Source: Colimorpha sp045639845
Lineage (GTDB): Bacteria; Bacteroidota; Bacteroidia; Bacteroidales; P3
DNA length: 50,383 nucleotides
Direction: 5' to 3'
Assembly: GCA_045639845.1 (NCBI GenBank)
Contig: JAZUDW010000027.1
Span: 1 to 50,383, forward strand
Shown here: one piece after another, positions 42,012 to 49,194 of the stretch
How positions within the stretch are numbered: position 1 is the first letter of the stretch
How the letters are laid out: the number at the start of each line of letters is the position of its first letter
Made by a program: the position numbers and the translations under genes
Notes under the pieces: model-generated
Told to the model about the DNA's origin: nothing
Seen by the model: only the letters and a program-made list of their open reading frames with translations
Databases searched by the model: none

Positions 42012-43160
42012 TTATAGACTTGCACGGCGGAACAGTCTGAACTGCTGGCCGTTAGCATTGGGGGTCTTCCAGTTGAAATAGATCTGTACTCCAGCACTCT
42101 GGTAGAGCTGCCAGTGAGTGTTGTTGAGCAGAGGGCTGCGGCCCAAGAAGTCGCTATCGTATTTGAAACGCGACATCAGGTAGGCCGAGAAGAAGTTGGA
42201 GAAACGATATTCGAGTTTGAACTCAAAGTCGATATCGGTGTCGTGCAAGAGGGTGTACATGTTGCGGTTCAAGAAACGCTCATACGATCCGTCGAGCACC
42301 ATGTTCTCGGGCCACGACATTTCGGTGGCCACATAGGAAGAGAGGTCTTCGGGCACAAGAGTGTTGTTGCTGCGGTAGTGAGGTTTGCGATAGTCGTAGA
42401 ACATCTCAATACGGGTGTAGAAGTTGAGGTTCTTGGCTATATCTTTTTTGTAGTAGAATTTCACATAGCTACCGAGACCGGCATACACACGTTTGCCGCC
42501 AGTGGTGTCAACACCATAGAGCTGACCTGCAGCGATAACATCTTCGTTCCAAAGGAACGTAGTCTTTCCTGTGAGGAAAGAGAGCGATACGTTCCAGTAC
42601 TCTTTCTTGCACTCAAAACCGAGCGAAGTGGTTAGATAAGCAGGAGCCATAAATGCCGACATCAGCGACGTGTCGGTGGCAGTATAATTGTAACCTTCAA
42701 AGAACTGGCTTTTGAAGTTGGCCGAGGCATTGACGTTCCACGCATTCTTCAGTTTCATAGAAAAGGTGGATGTGAGGTCTATCTTATCGTCGTTTTTGCG
42801 GCGTGACTCCAGTGCCGAGAAGCCATGCTGGTTGGTGTCGCCGTCCAGATCCTGCCAGTAGAGACCCAAGGCCAGGTCCACGATGTTGTCCCAGGTATAA
42901 GTGTCGGTCGTATATTTGTAGTTGCCGTTGAACGTGCCAAGAAACGAGACCTGCGAAATACCGGTAGCTGCCCAATTGTTATAGAAGTGTTCGTCGAGCT
43001 TCAGTGCAGGGGTAGAGCTGGTGGTCCATTTGCCTTTGGCTTTCTTTACCGAGTCGCTGGCGGCATAGGTGTCTTGTACCAGTCGGTTGTAGATATTGTC
43101 GGCAAAAGCGTTTTGGACTGCAAAAAGGGCTAGTACCGTAACTAGTAAATACTTTTTCAT
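42012..43160 (-). CDS. DUF3078 outer-membrane protein
   Basis: 382 residues. The signal peptide is MKKYLLVTVLALFAVQNAFA. The mature chain is made of alternating aromatic and polar strands (HFYNNWAATGISQVSFLGTF, YTWDNIVDLALGLYWQDLDG, DKIDLTSTFSMKLKNAWNVN) and looks like a beta-barrel. The W-N-N-W-A-x-x-G opening and the W-x-N-x-x-x-L-A-L-G line are typical of the Bacteroidetes DUF3078 family, whose function is unknown. It lies 38 nt downstream of recX on the same strand and is probably co-transcribed with it. It ends at the bidirectional terminator. Confidence 0.85.
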   Translation of the reverse strand: MKKYLLVTVLALFAVQNAFADNIYNRLVQDTYAASDSVKKAKGKWTTSSTPALKLDEHFYNNWAATGISQVSFLGTFNGNYKYTTDTYTWDNIVDLALGLYWQDLDGDTNQHGFSALESRRKNDDKIDLTSTFSMKLKNAWNVNASANFKSQFFEGYNYTATDTSLMSAFMAPAYLTTSLGFECKKEYWNVSLSFLTGKTTFLWNEDVIAAGQLYGVDTTGGKRVYAGLGSYVKFYYKKDIAKNLNFYTRIEMFYDYRKPHYRSNNTLVPEDLSSYVATEMSWPENMVLDGSYERFLNRNMYTLLHDTDIDFEFKLEYRFSNFFSAYLMSRFKYDSDFLGRSPLLNNTHWQLYQSAGVQIYFNWKTPNANGQQFRLFRRASL

Positions 43161-43198
43161 TGTAGTTGCAATTGGATTTTTTTAAGTTTATAGGATGA

Positions 43199-43678
43199 TT
43201 ATTGGAGTGGCAGCTCTAAGTCAACCACCTCTTTGATGATATCCATCTCGAAGCCTTTGGTGGCAAGGAAGGCCATCAGTTTGCGACGGTTCTTCTCGAA
43301 ATCACCATCGGGATACATCTCCCAGCGGCTGTGGGTAAGCTCAATGAGCGACTTGCGATAGTCGTCGATGTTGATCGATTCGATGGCGTTGTCGATAATG
43401 TTTTGCGGAATCTGTTTGGCACGTAGCTGGTAGGCGATCTTAATGCGGCCCCAATGCTGCAGCCTTACCTTGGAGCTACTGTACGACTCGGCGTAACGTT
43501 GCTCATTGATAAAATTATTGGCACAGAGATGTTTTATCACCTTCTCGGCTTGTGGGCGAGATGCCCCCCAGATGAATAACTTTGCTCGTACCGACGACAT
43601 GCATTGTTCGCTCACAGCGCAGTATTTTTCGGCTTTTTGTGCTAATTCAAGCTCGGCTTCGTCAAATTTTATTTCCAT
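43199..43678 (-). CDS. recX: Regulatory protein RecX
   Basis: 159 residues, a normal length. RecX inhibits or modulates RecA filaments. The three-helix repeats are visible: AEKYCAVSEQCMSSVRAKLF, then ANNFINEQRYAESYSSSKVR and LQHWGRIKIAYQLRAKQIPQ, which is the classic RecX core (F-I-x-x-x-R-Y-A ... W-G-x-x-x-I-x-x-x-L-x-x-K). recA is not in the window. A -7-like TACTTTTG lies on the minus strand at 43743-43750. recX is followed after 38 nt by the DUF3078 gene. Confidence 0.93.
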   Translation of the reverse strand: MEIKFDEAELELAQKAEKYCAVSEQCMSSVRAKLFIWGASRPQAEKVIKHLCANNFINEQRYAESYSSSKVRLQHWGRIKIAYQLRAKQIPQNIIDNAIESINIDDYRKSLIELTHSRWEMYPDGDFEKNRRKLMAFLATKGFEMDIIKEVVDLELPLQ

Positions 43679-43742
43679 ATAATAGACGCAATCAAATGAT
43701 TTGTCAGTTATTAATAGTACTTTATGGTTTCAGTTGAGAATA

Positions 43743-43750
43743 CAAAAGTA
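43743..43750 (-). promoter_or_regulatory. Candidate -7 element of recX
   Basis: TACTTTTG on the minus strand matches TAnnTTTG, about 65 nt before the recX ATG. No -33 box was recognised. Confidence 0.4.
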
Positions 43751-44408
43751 TAAAATATTTTCCATTTTAAAAGAATAAATATATATTTTCCTTCTTCGGC
43801 CGTTTTTTCTTAGTTTGAACTTGTCTCATTTGTTTTGTTTGAGATCCCTTGACTGCTGCGTTTTTGAGGATACGATATGAGGCATTCCGCGTCCTTGTTT
43901 TGTTGCAGTGAAGATAAAAAATAGCGTATGAAATAAGTTGGTTGTGCCGGTTTTCTAATTTGAGGCAATTTTGTATATCGTTGCTATCGCCATCGGTGCT
44001 TGTTTTTATATCCTCAGGTTGTGTTAAATGCAGTGATAATCAGTTGATATATCGTTGTAAAAAGAAATTGAAAAGGGCGTGTTTTCGATCATTCTTCGAC
44101 CGTGCGACGAGGGCATAACGAAGGCATGTCGAAGGATGGTCGGAGCTACTACCTACCCATCACCTATCTACGACCTATTCAAATTGGTGGTAAAATGGTA
44201 TATTTATGGCTTTTGCAGTTTGTACAGAAAAGAAACACTGTTTCGCGAAGCCAATCACCCTTGTCGTTGGTATGGGAGACCCTTCGCAACGAAGGCTCTT
44301 CTGCTCAAACTTCGCCCTAGGCGAGCCCCCCCCATGGCTGGCGACCCGTGAACACGGGCGTTTGTGCCGTAGTCGAGAAGATTTTAGTGCCGTTTTGAAA
44401 AAAAAGTG
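43751..44408. other. Intergenic region between divergent recX and the GT5 gene
   Basis: About 660 nt. It holds the 11-bp periodic array at 44097-44184 and little else. Frames at 44079-44421 run through the array and have no recognisable content. Confidence 0.5.
44097..44184. repeat. 11-bp periodic repeat array (about eight units)
   Basis: Successive 11-mers are CGACCGTGCGA, CGAGGGCATAA, CGAAGGCATGT, CGAAGGATGGT, CGGAGCTACTA, CCTACCCATCA, CCTATCTACGA and CCTATTCAAAT. The first half shares the CGAAGGCA core with the array at 22802-22845 (opposite orientation). The second half changes to a CCTAyC core but keeps the 11-bp phase. Confidence 0.75.
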
Positions 44409-44416
44409 TACCTTTG
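44409..44416 (+). promoter_or_regulatory. -7 element of the GT5-DUF4270-MORN-maf operon
   Basis: TACCTTTG matches TAnnTTTG, 27 nt before the ATG at 44444. A TTTG lies upstream but at the wrong spacing (11 nt), so only the -7 is supported. Confidence 0.5.
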
Positions 44417-44443
44417 CATAAAATAATAATAATATCTAAGTTT

Positions 44444-45268
44444 ATGGCAAAAGGAAGAATACTTTTTGTGAATCAGGAGATTATGCCCTATATGCCCGAG
44501 ACTGAGAATAGCTATTTGGGCCGTTATTTACCTCAGTTTGCTCTCGAAAAAGATCGCGATATCCGCGTGTTTATGCCTCGTTTCAGTTGTGTGAACGAAC
44601 GTAAAAACCAGCTCCACGAAGTGATCCGCCTCTCGGGAATGAACCTCATAGTGAATAATTGCGACCATCAGCTCATCATCAAAGTCGGCTCGTTGCCTTC
44701 GGCGCGTATGCAAGTATATTTTATCGACAACGAGGAGTATTTCACTAAGGCGGACTATATATACAACGAAGACGGCACTTTTATCGAAAACAACGACGAG
44801 CGTATTCTCTTCTACGGTCACAGCACTCTCGAAGCTGTGCGTAAGCTGGCATGGCAACCCCATCTCATTCATTTCACAGGATGGTTCAGCTCTATGATCC
44901 CGTTCTATTTGAAACGTATCAACAAAGAAAACGCCTTCTTCTCTGGCACCCGCACTGTGTTTACGCTCACCGACGATGCCTTCCAAGACCATCTGGGTGC
45001 GGATATGGAGCGCAAGATGAAGAACGATGGAGCCACGGCTAAAGACCTCCGCATCTTCTCCGATCTCAACTATATGAATCTCATGAAGGCTGTCATTACC
45101 TATGCCCATGCTATCGTTATCGGTTCGCCCAACGCCAACCCCGAGCTCGTGGCCTTTGCCAAAGAAAATAAGCGTCAAGTGCTCGACTACAACCCCGACC
45201 GCACTGAGTTCTACACCCAGATCAACAAACTCTACGATCAAGTGATCGGAAGCAATATCAACAATTAA
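44444..45268 (+). CDS. Glycogen/starch synthase N-terminal domain protein (short GT5-like)
   Basis: 274 residues from the ATG at 44444 (MAKGRILFVNQEIMPYMPET). An upstream alternative start would add ten residues. It corresponds only to the N-terminal half of GT5 glycogen synthases (about 480 residues). It keeps the ADP-glucose-side opening, then RDIRVFMPRFSCVNERKNQL, a WQPHLIHFTGWFSSMIPFYL line and YAHAIVIGSP, but has no C-terminal Rossmann domain. Similar short proteins are common in Bacteroidales, so this is probably the normal length and not a truncation; catalysis is doubtful. It is first in a tightly spaced set with the DUF4270 gene (22 nt downstream). Confidence 0.82.
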   Translation: MAKGRILFVNQEIMPYMPETENSYLGRYLPQFALEKDRDIRVFMPRFSCVNERKNQLHEVIRLSGMNLIVNNCDHQLIIKVGSLPSARMQVYFIDNEEYFTKADYIYNEDGTFIENNDERILFYGHSTLEAVRKLAWQPHLIHFTGWFSSMIPFYLKRINKENAFFSGTRTVFTLTDDAFQDHLGADMERKMKNDGATAKDLRIFSDLNYMNLMKAVITYAHAIVIGSPNANPELVAFAKENKRQVLDYNPDRTEFYTQINKLYDQVIGSNINN

Positions 45269-45290
45269 TCATCGCTATAGGCAGGAAGAT

Positions 45291-46616
45291 ATGAAAAAAA
45301 TCCTTGTTTGGACTTTGTCATTGTGCTCTTTGTTGTGGTTGGCAGGCTGCAACGATCAGGAGTCGGAAATCGGTATGGATCTTCAAGATATGGCCACCCT
45401 CTATCATGGCGTGTGCGACACTCTGTATTGCACCGCCGAGACGCTGAATGAAGATTCACTCCTCACCGCATCCTATTCCCAAGGCCTTTTGGGGTATTAT
45501 ACCGACAATGTGTTTGGCGATGTCGATGCCACTATCTTCACACAGATCCGTTGCACCTCGGGGTCGGGCATCAGCTACCAAGGCTCTACCATCGACTCGG
45601 TGGTGCTCTCTTTGGCCATCACCGATTTCTACCCACGAGGCAACCGTTTCGACAACCATCCCTCGTTCCCCTTCCGCACAGGCCCGGCCGATGCCTTCGT
45701 CTATACCATGGATTTCGAAGTACGCCAGTTGGCCGATACCATCATGTCCGACTCAGCCTATTTCGGTTTCGATTCTGTGGCAGTAAGCAGCAACGTACTC
45801 TATAGCGGCAACGTGCGCGCCCGTGTTGCCGACACGGTGGTGCGGCTCAAACTCAACAATGGGCTCAACGGCCAGCTAGAAGGCAAAGAATATACCGACG
45901 ATCAGTTTCTTGCTGCACTCAAAGGTTTGTATATCCGTGTCAACCATACCAACAGTCCCTGCCTGATGACTGTCAATTTTTCCGGTGCCAGCACCAAACT
46001 CACCGTGTATCGCACCTATCATCAGGGCTCCGATACCAGCCATCTCGAAGATGCCTTTGCTATAGGCACCGATGCCACCCACTTCAACCATTTCTCGCAT
46101 CGTTATGTAGGCCCCTTGGCCGTATTCAACACCGACAAGCGTGCTGCTGTTGATGGTGCACGCTATCTCTATCTTGAACCCATGGGAGGTACCAAGATCA
46201 AGCTCAATTTCGATCAGGCGGTCAAAGATTTCCATGCTGCTCATCCTTTTGCCATTGTCCACTATGCCGAACTGCGTCTCCCCGTGGCTCTTGACAAAGC
46301 CGACCTCAACAGGCCCGAATCGCTCATAGCCTTCCGCAATTATGGCGACACCGCGTCGAGCTACGTGAGCGACATGATGGATATGTACACCAATGGCTTC
46401 GACGGCACCTTCCATTCTGCCTATAGCACCTATCGCATGCGTATCACCCAGCATCTGCAGAAACTGCTGCGTCAGAACTACGACGACGGCACCCTGGTGC
46501 TCATCAATGCCCGTCGTGCCTCGGGCAGGCGCACTGTCATCCGAGGCTACGATCCTGTTCAAACGGGCAATAACCCCGTACAGATCGTTTTCGTTTATTC
46601 TGAACCTCTCATCTAA
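45291..46616 (+). CDS. DUF4270 family lipoprotein
   Basis: 441 residues. The lipoprotein signal is MKKILVWTLSLCSLLWLAGC (lipobox Cys20). The mature start SEIGMDLQ and the pattern SLLTASYSQGLLGYYTDNVF near 55-75, together with TIFTQIRCTSG, STIDSVVLSLAITDF and the late YRMRITQHLQKLLRQNYDDG, match the Bacteroidetes DUF4270 family. The function is unknown; it is presumably a periplasmic or surface beta-sandwich protein. In many Bacteroidales it is next to the short glycogen-synthase-like gene, as here. The MORN-type gene follows after 18 nt. Confidence 0.85.
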   Translation: MKKILVWTLSLCSLLWLAGCNDQESEIGMDLQDMATLYHGVCDTLYCTAETLNEDSLLTASYSQGLLGYYTDNVFGDVDATIFTQIRCTSGSGISYQGSTIDSVVLSLAITDFYPRGNRFDNHPSFPFRTGPADAFVYTMDFEVRQLADTIMSDSAYFGFDSVAVSSNVLYSGNVRARVADTVVRLKLNNGLNGQLEGKEYTDDQFLAALKGLYIRVNHTNSPCLMTVNFSGASTKLTVYRTYHQGSDTSHLEDAFAIGTDATHFNHFSHRYVGPLAVFNTDKRAAVDGARYLYLEPMGGTKIKLNFDQAVKDFHAAHPFAIVHYAELRLPVALDKADLNRPESLIAFRNYGDTASSYVSDMMDMYTNGFDGTFHSAYSTYRMRITQHLQKLLRQNYDDGTLVLINARRASGRRTVIRGYDPVQTGNNPVQIVFVYSEPLI

Positions 46617-46634
46617 ATAAGATATAGTATAGCA

Positions 46635-47840
46635 ATGAAAAAGATAGTAACCCTTTCCTCTTTGTTCCTTCTCGCCCTGAGCCTTCAGGCACAGATCAAC
46701 TATCAGAAATTCTACGACAAAAGCAACCAACACGTGGCCGTAGAGGGTATGATGACCGACGACAGTGTGCGTACTGGTACCTGGACTTGGTGGCATCAAA
46801 ACGGCAAGGTGTATCAGCAGGGTGACTATCAGAATGGAAAAAAAATCGGCCTTTGGAAAGTGTATTTCGACAATGGCAGCCGTTGTGCCGAGGAGTACCA
46901 TACTGGCAATGGTACCTCCCGCACTTGGTATCAGAATGGCGAGCTCCAAAGCGAGGTGCCCGTGGTCAACGGAAAGAAAAACGGCACATACAAGTCGTAC
47001 TATGCCGACGGTCAGCCACACGAAGAGTTCCCCTTTGTCAATGGCAAGAAAGAGGGTGCTACCCGTGAATGGCATCCCAATGGTCAGGACAAGTTTAAAG
47101 GCACCTATAAAAATAACGAACTCAATGGCGATGCTATCTGGTGGACCGACAACGGCAAAGTTGATATGAAAGGAAAGCTCATCAATGGCTTGCAGGAAGG
47201 CGAATGGCTTTTCTACTATCGCACCAACGGCAAGCTGGGTATCAGAGGCACCTATAAGGCAGGCCAGCAGACTGGCACGTGGATCTATTATTACGAGACC
47301 GGCGAGCGTTGGCGTCAGGGATCATACGTCAATGGTGTCCGCACTGGCACCTGGACCACCTGGTACGAAAAAGGTGCCAAGCTCCACGAAGGCAGCTACG
47401 CCAACGGCAAGGAAACCGGGCTGTGGACTGCATGGTATGAAGATGGCCGCACCGACTATATAGGTACCTTCTCCAATGGGAAAAAGAGTGGCGAATGGAC
47501 CGGCTACTACGATGATGGCCGCCCCCGTTATATTATGCACTATAAAGACGACGTTAAGAATGGCGAAGAAGTGCGTTATTATCCCAACGGCAAAGTGGAA
47601 ATACGTGCCAACTATCTGAATGGTAAATACCACGGAAGCTATGAACGCTACAATAGTGCAGGCAAACCCGAAGAAAAAGGTGGTTTTGTGAATGGTCAGA
47701 AAGAGGGCCGATGGGTCTTCTACGACGAGCGTGGCAATGAGGCTTTCGTGGGCCGATTCAAAGATGGTAAGATGGTCGATAAGACCGACAATACCGGAAA
47801 GAACCCTCAGACCGGTGCCGTTCCAACGCGTCGCAATTAA
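46635..47840 (+). CDS. Secreted MORN-type repeat protein (YwqK-like)
   Basis: 401 residues. The signal peptide is MKKIVTLSSLFLLALSLQAQ. Nearly the whole mature chain (about 35-390) is some 14-15 tandem repeats of about 23 residues of the pattern NGKKxGxWxxYYxxGxxxxxGxY (for example NGKKIGLWKVYFDNGSRCAE and NGVRTGTWTTWYEKGAKLHE). These are MORN/YwqK-type beta-hairpin repeats. Databases often label such proteins as antitoxins of the YwqK family, but nothing here suggests a toxin partner. The repeats may form an elongated binding surface outside the cell membrane. It sits 18 nt after the DUF4270 gene and 28 nt before maf. Confidence 0.88.
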   Translation: MKKIVTLSSLFLLALSLQAQINYQKFYDKSNQHVAVEGMMTDDSVRTGTWTWWHQNGKVYQQGDYQNGKKIGLWKVYFDNGSRCAEEYHTGNGTSRTWYQNGELQSEVPVVNGKKNGTYKSYYADGQPHEEFPFVNGKKEGATREWHPNGQDKFKGTYKNNELNGDAIWWTDNGKVDMKGKLINGLQEGEWLFYYRTNGKLGIRGTYKAGQQTGTWIYYYETGERWRQGSYVNGVRTGTWTTWYEKGAKLHEGSYANGKETGLWTAWYEDGRTDYIGTFSNGKKSGEWTGYYDDGRPRYIMHYKDDVKNGEEVRYYPNGKVEIRANYLNGKYHGSYERYNSAGKPEEKGGFVNGQKEGRWVFYDERGNEAFVGRFKDGKMVDKTDNTGKNPQTGAVPTRRN

Positions 47841-47868
47841 GCGGCATTATTAATAATAAGGTGTGAAT

Positions 47869-48453
47869 ATGGTAGAATTGTTATTGGCTTCACAGTCTCC
47901 TCGTCGGCAAGAGCTCTTAGCGTCGTTGGGTATCCCGATGAAAGTGCTTCGTATCGATGTGGATGAGACCTTGCACGACGCCGTGCCACCCCACATGGTG
48001 GCCGAGGTGTTGGCCCAACGGAAGGCCCATGCGTTCTGCCAGTCTGATTTGTTGCCACATCAGGTGCTGGTTACTGCCGATACCGTTGTGGTTCACAACG
48101 GTGAGGTGTTGGGCAAACCTCACGATATAGAGCAGGCCAAGCAGATGCTTCGGTCGCTCTCATGTGAGGAGCATATGGTATATACGGGTGTGTGTCTTTC
48201 TACCATGCATGAGCGACGTCACTTTACTGAGGCCACCCGCGTGTGGTTCAAACCACTTAGCAACCAAGAGATCGACTATTATGTAACCCACTTCCAGGTG
48301 CTCGACAAGGCTGGAGCCTATGGCATCCAGCAATGGATAGGTATGGTGGGCGTGTCACATATCGAAGGCTGCTACTATAATGTGATGGGATTGCCTGTGG
48401 CACGTATCTGGCAAGAACTCACTTCCTTGATCGACGACTTCCCTGTCGCATAA
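47869..48453 (+). CDS. maf: Maf-family nucleoside triphosphate pyrophosphatase
   Basis: 194 residues from the ATG at 47869; a GTG two codons upstream is possible. Maf/YhdE-type proteins hydrolyse dTTP/UTP or modified nucleotides and are linked to septum-formation control. Seen are LLLASQSPRRQELLASLG at the N-terminus, VDETLHDAV, LVTADTVVVHNGEVLGKPHD, and YVTHFQVLDKAGAYGIQQWI near 140-160, which are the standard family motifs with the catalytic Asp in the TADT/DKAG region. It is the last gene of the GT5-DUF4270-MORN-maf set and is followed by a hairpin at 48452-48478. Confidence 0.93.
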   Translation: MVELLLASQSPRRQELLASLGIPMKVLRIDVDETLHDAVPPHMVAEVLAQRKAHAFCQSDLLPHQVLVTADTVVVHNGEVLGKPHDIEQAKQMLRSLSCEEHMVYTGVCLSTMHERRHFTEATRVWFKPLSNQEIDYYVTHFQVLDKAGAYGIQQWIGMVGVSHIEGCYYNVMGLPVARIWQELTSLIDDFPVA

Positions 48454-48478
48454 CCGACGGAACATCTCCCCGTCGGTT
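48452..48478 (+). terminator. Probable terminator after maf
   Basis: The 9-bp stem AACCGACGG (48452-48460) / CCGTCGGTT (48470-48478). The downstream tract GTCTCTGCCTTGTCTC is only moderately T-rich, so termination strength is uncertain. Confidence 0.6.
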
Positions 48479-48607
48479 GTCTCTGCCTTGTCTCTTGTTT
48501 GCCTGTGAGTCTCTTTATCATCAAAAGGCAGCAAGAAGATAATTTTTTCCTTTTGTGGTAGAATAACTGCAAACAACGATAATTGTCAAACAAAAAAATA
48601 ATAAATC

Positions 48608-49182
48608 ATGAAAAGATTAATATTCCTTTTGCTTTTTGCCCTATCCATTGCAGGAGCAACGGCACAGAACGAGAGTCAGTGGGGCTCGTTGGGTCTCAAT
48701 GCCCAAGGCGGAATCATCCGGGCTTGGAACAATCAGTACTGCATAGCTTATGCCGAAGTGGGTGGTACAGGGCATTTCTTCATCCTCGATGAAAATGGTT
48801 TTGTAAAGTCGTTCCCTCTGCATCACTCCAACGGACACTCCTACAGGGTGAAGGATTTTCAGTTTATATCAGCCTAGATAACAATACGTCGTACATCACC
48901 CCACTGCTATACCGTGGGGGATATTCTCCTGTTTCTATTGATGCTTTCAGAAATAGGTATTTTGTTGAAGCAGGCGGCGATCAATGGTTTATGAAAGATA
49001 AACTGGCGGGTATGACTGCACAATGCTATACATCGAAAGAAATTAATGTGCGAAACATTGCACGCGTTCCCGCTCAAGTGCTTGGTCCTGTCGTTTTTTC
49101 CATTCAGGGACAAAACATTTGCAGTATGTGTCTGGGATTGGTTGAATCGCCCAGCTATTCCAGTTATTGTATAACCCAATAA
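48608..49182 (+). pseudogene. Frameshifted, internally shortened relative of the 20588-21946 secreted gene
   Basis: The frame from the ATG at 48608 gives a signal peptide (MKRLIFLLLFALSIAGATAQ) and 69 further residues, then stops at 48877. In the next frame the coding pattern continues without a gap from about 48853 to the TAA at 49182: YISLDNNTSYITPLLYRGGY, then SIDAFRNRYFVEAGGD and so on. The first part aligns with residues 1-90 of the intact protein (GLIVRYW/GIIRAWN, then a shared V/I-x-DF-x-I/F line). The second part aligns with its last 80-90 residues (SVDKFIDDNYYSVGE/SIDAFRNRYFVEAGG). About 250 middle residues are missing. The simplest reading is a decayed copy with an internal deletion and a one-base frameshift; programmed frameshifting is less likely. 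A T9SS gene follows 12 nt later, as at the intact locus. Confidence 0.75.
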
Positions 49183-49194
49183 ACATGATATATT

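Noticed and set aside
44097..44184. CRISPR array
   Set aside because: The 11-bp units have no spacers, are too short for CRISPR repeats, and there are no cas genes nearby.
44444..45268. Truncated glycogen synthase pseudogene
   Set aside because: The frame is intact, the start and stop are clean, it sits in an operon, and short versions are common in Bacteroidales.
45876..47075. 399-codon frame opposite DUF4270 and MORN genes
   Set aside because: It spans two real genes antisense; its composition mirrors theirs.
46635..47840. Antitoxin of a toxin-antitoxin pair
   Set aside because: The database label for YwqK-like repeats is not supported here: there is a signal peptide, a long repeat domain and no neighbouring toxin.
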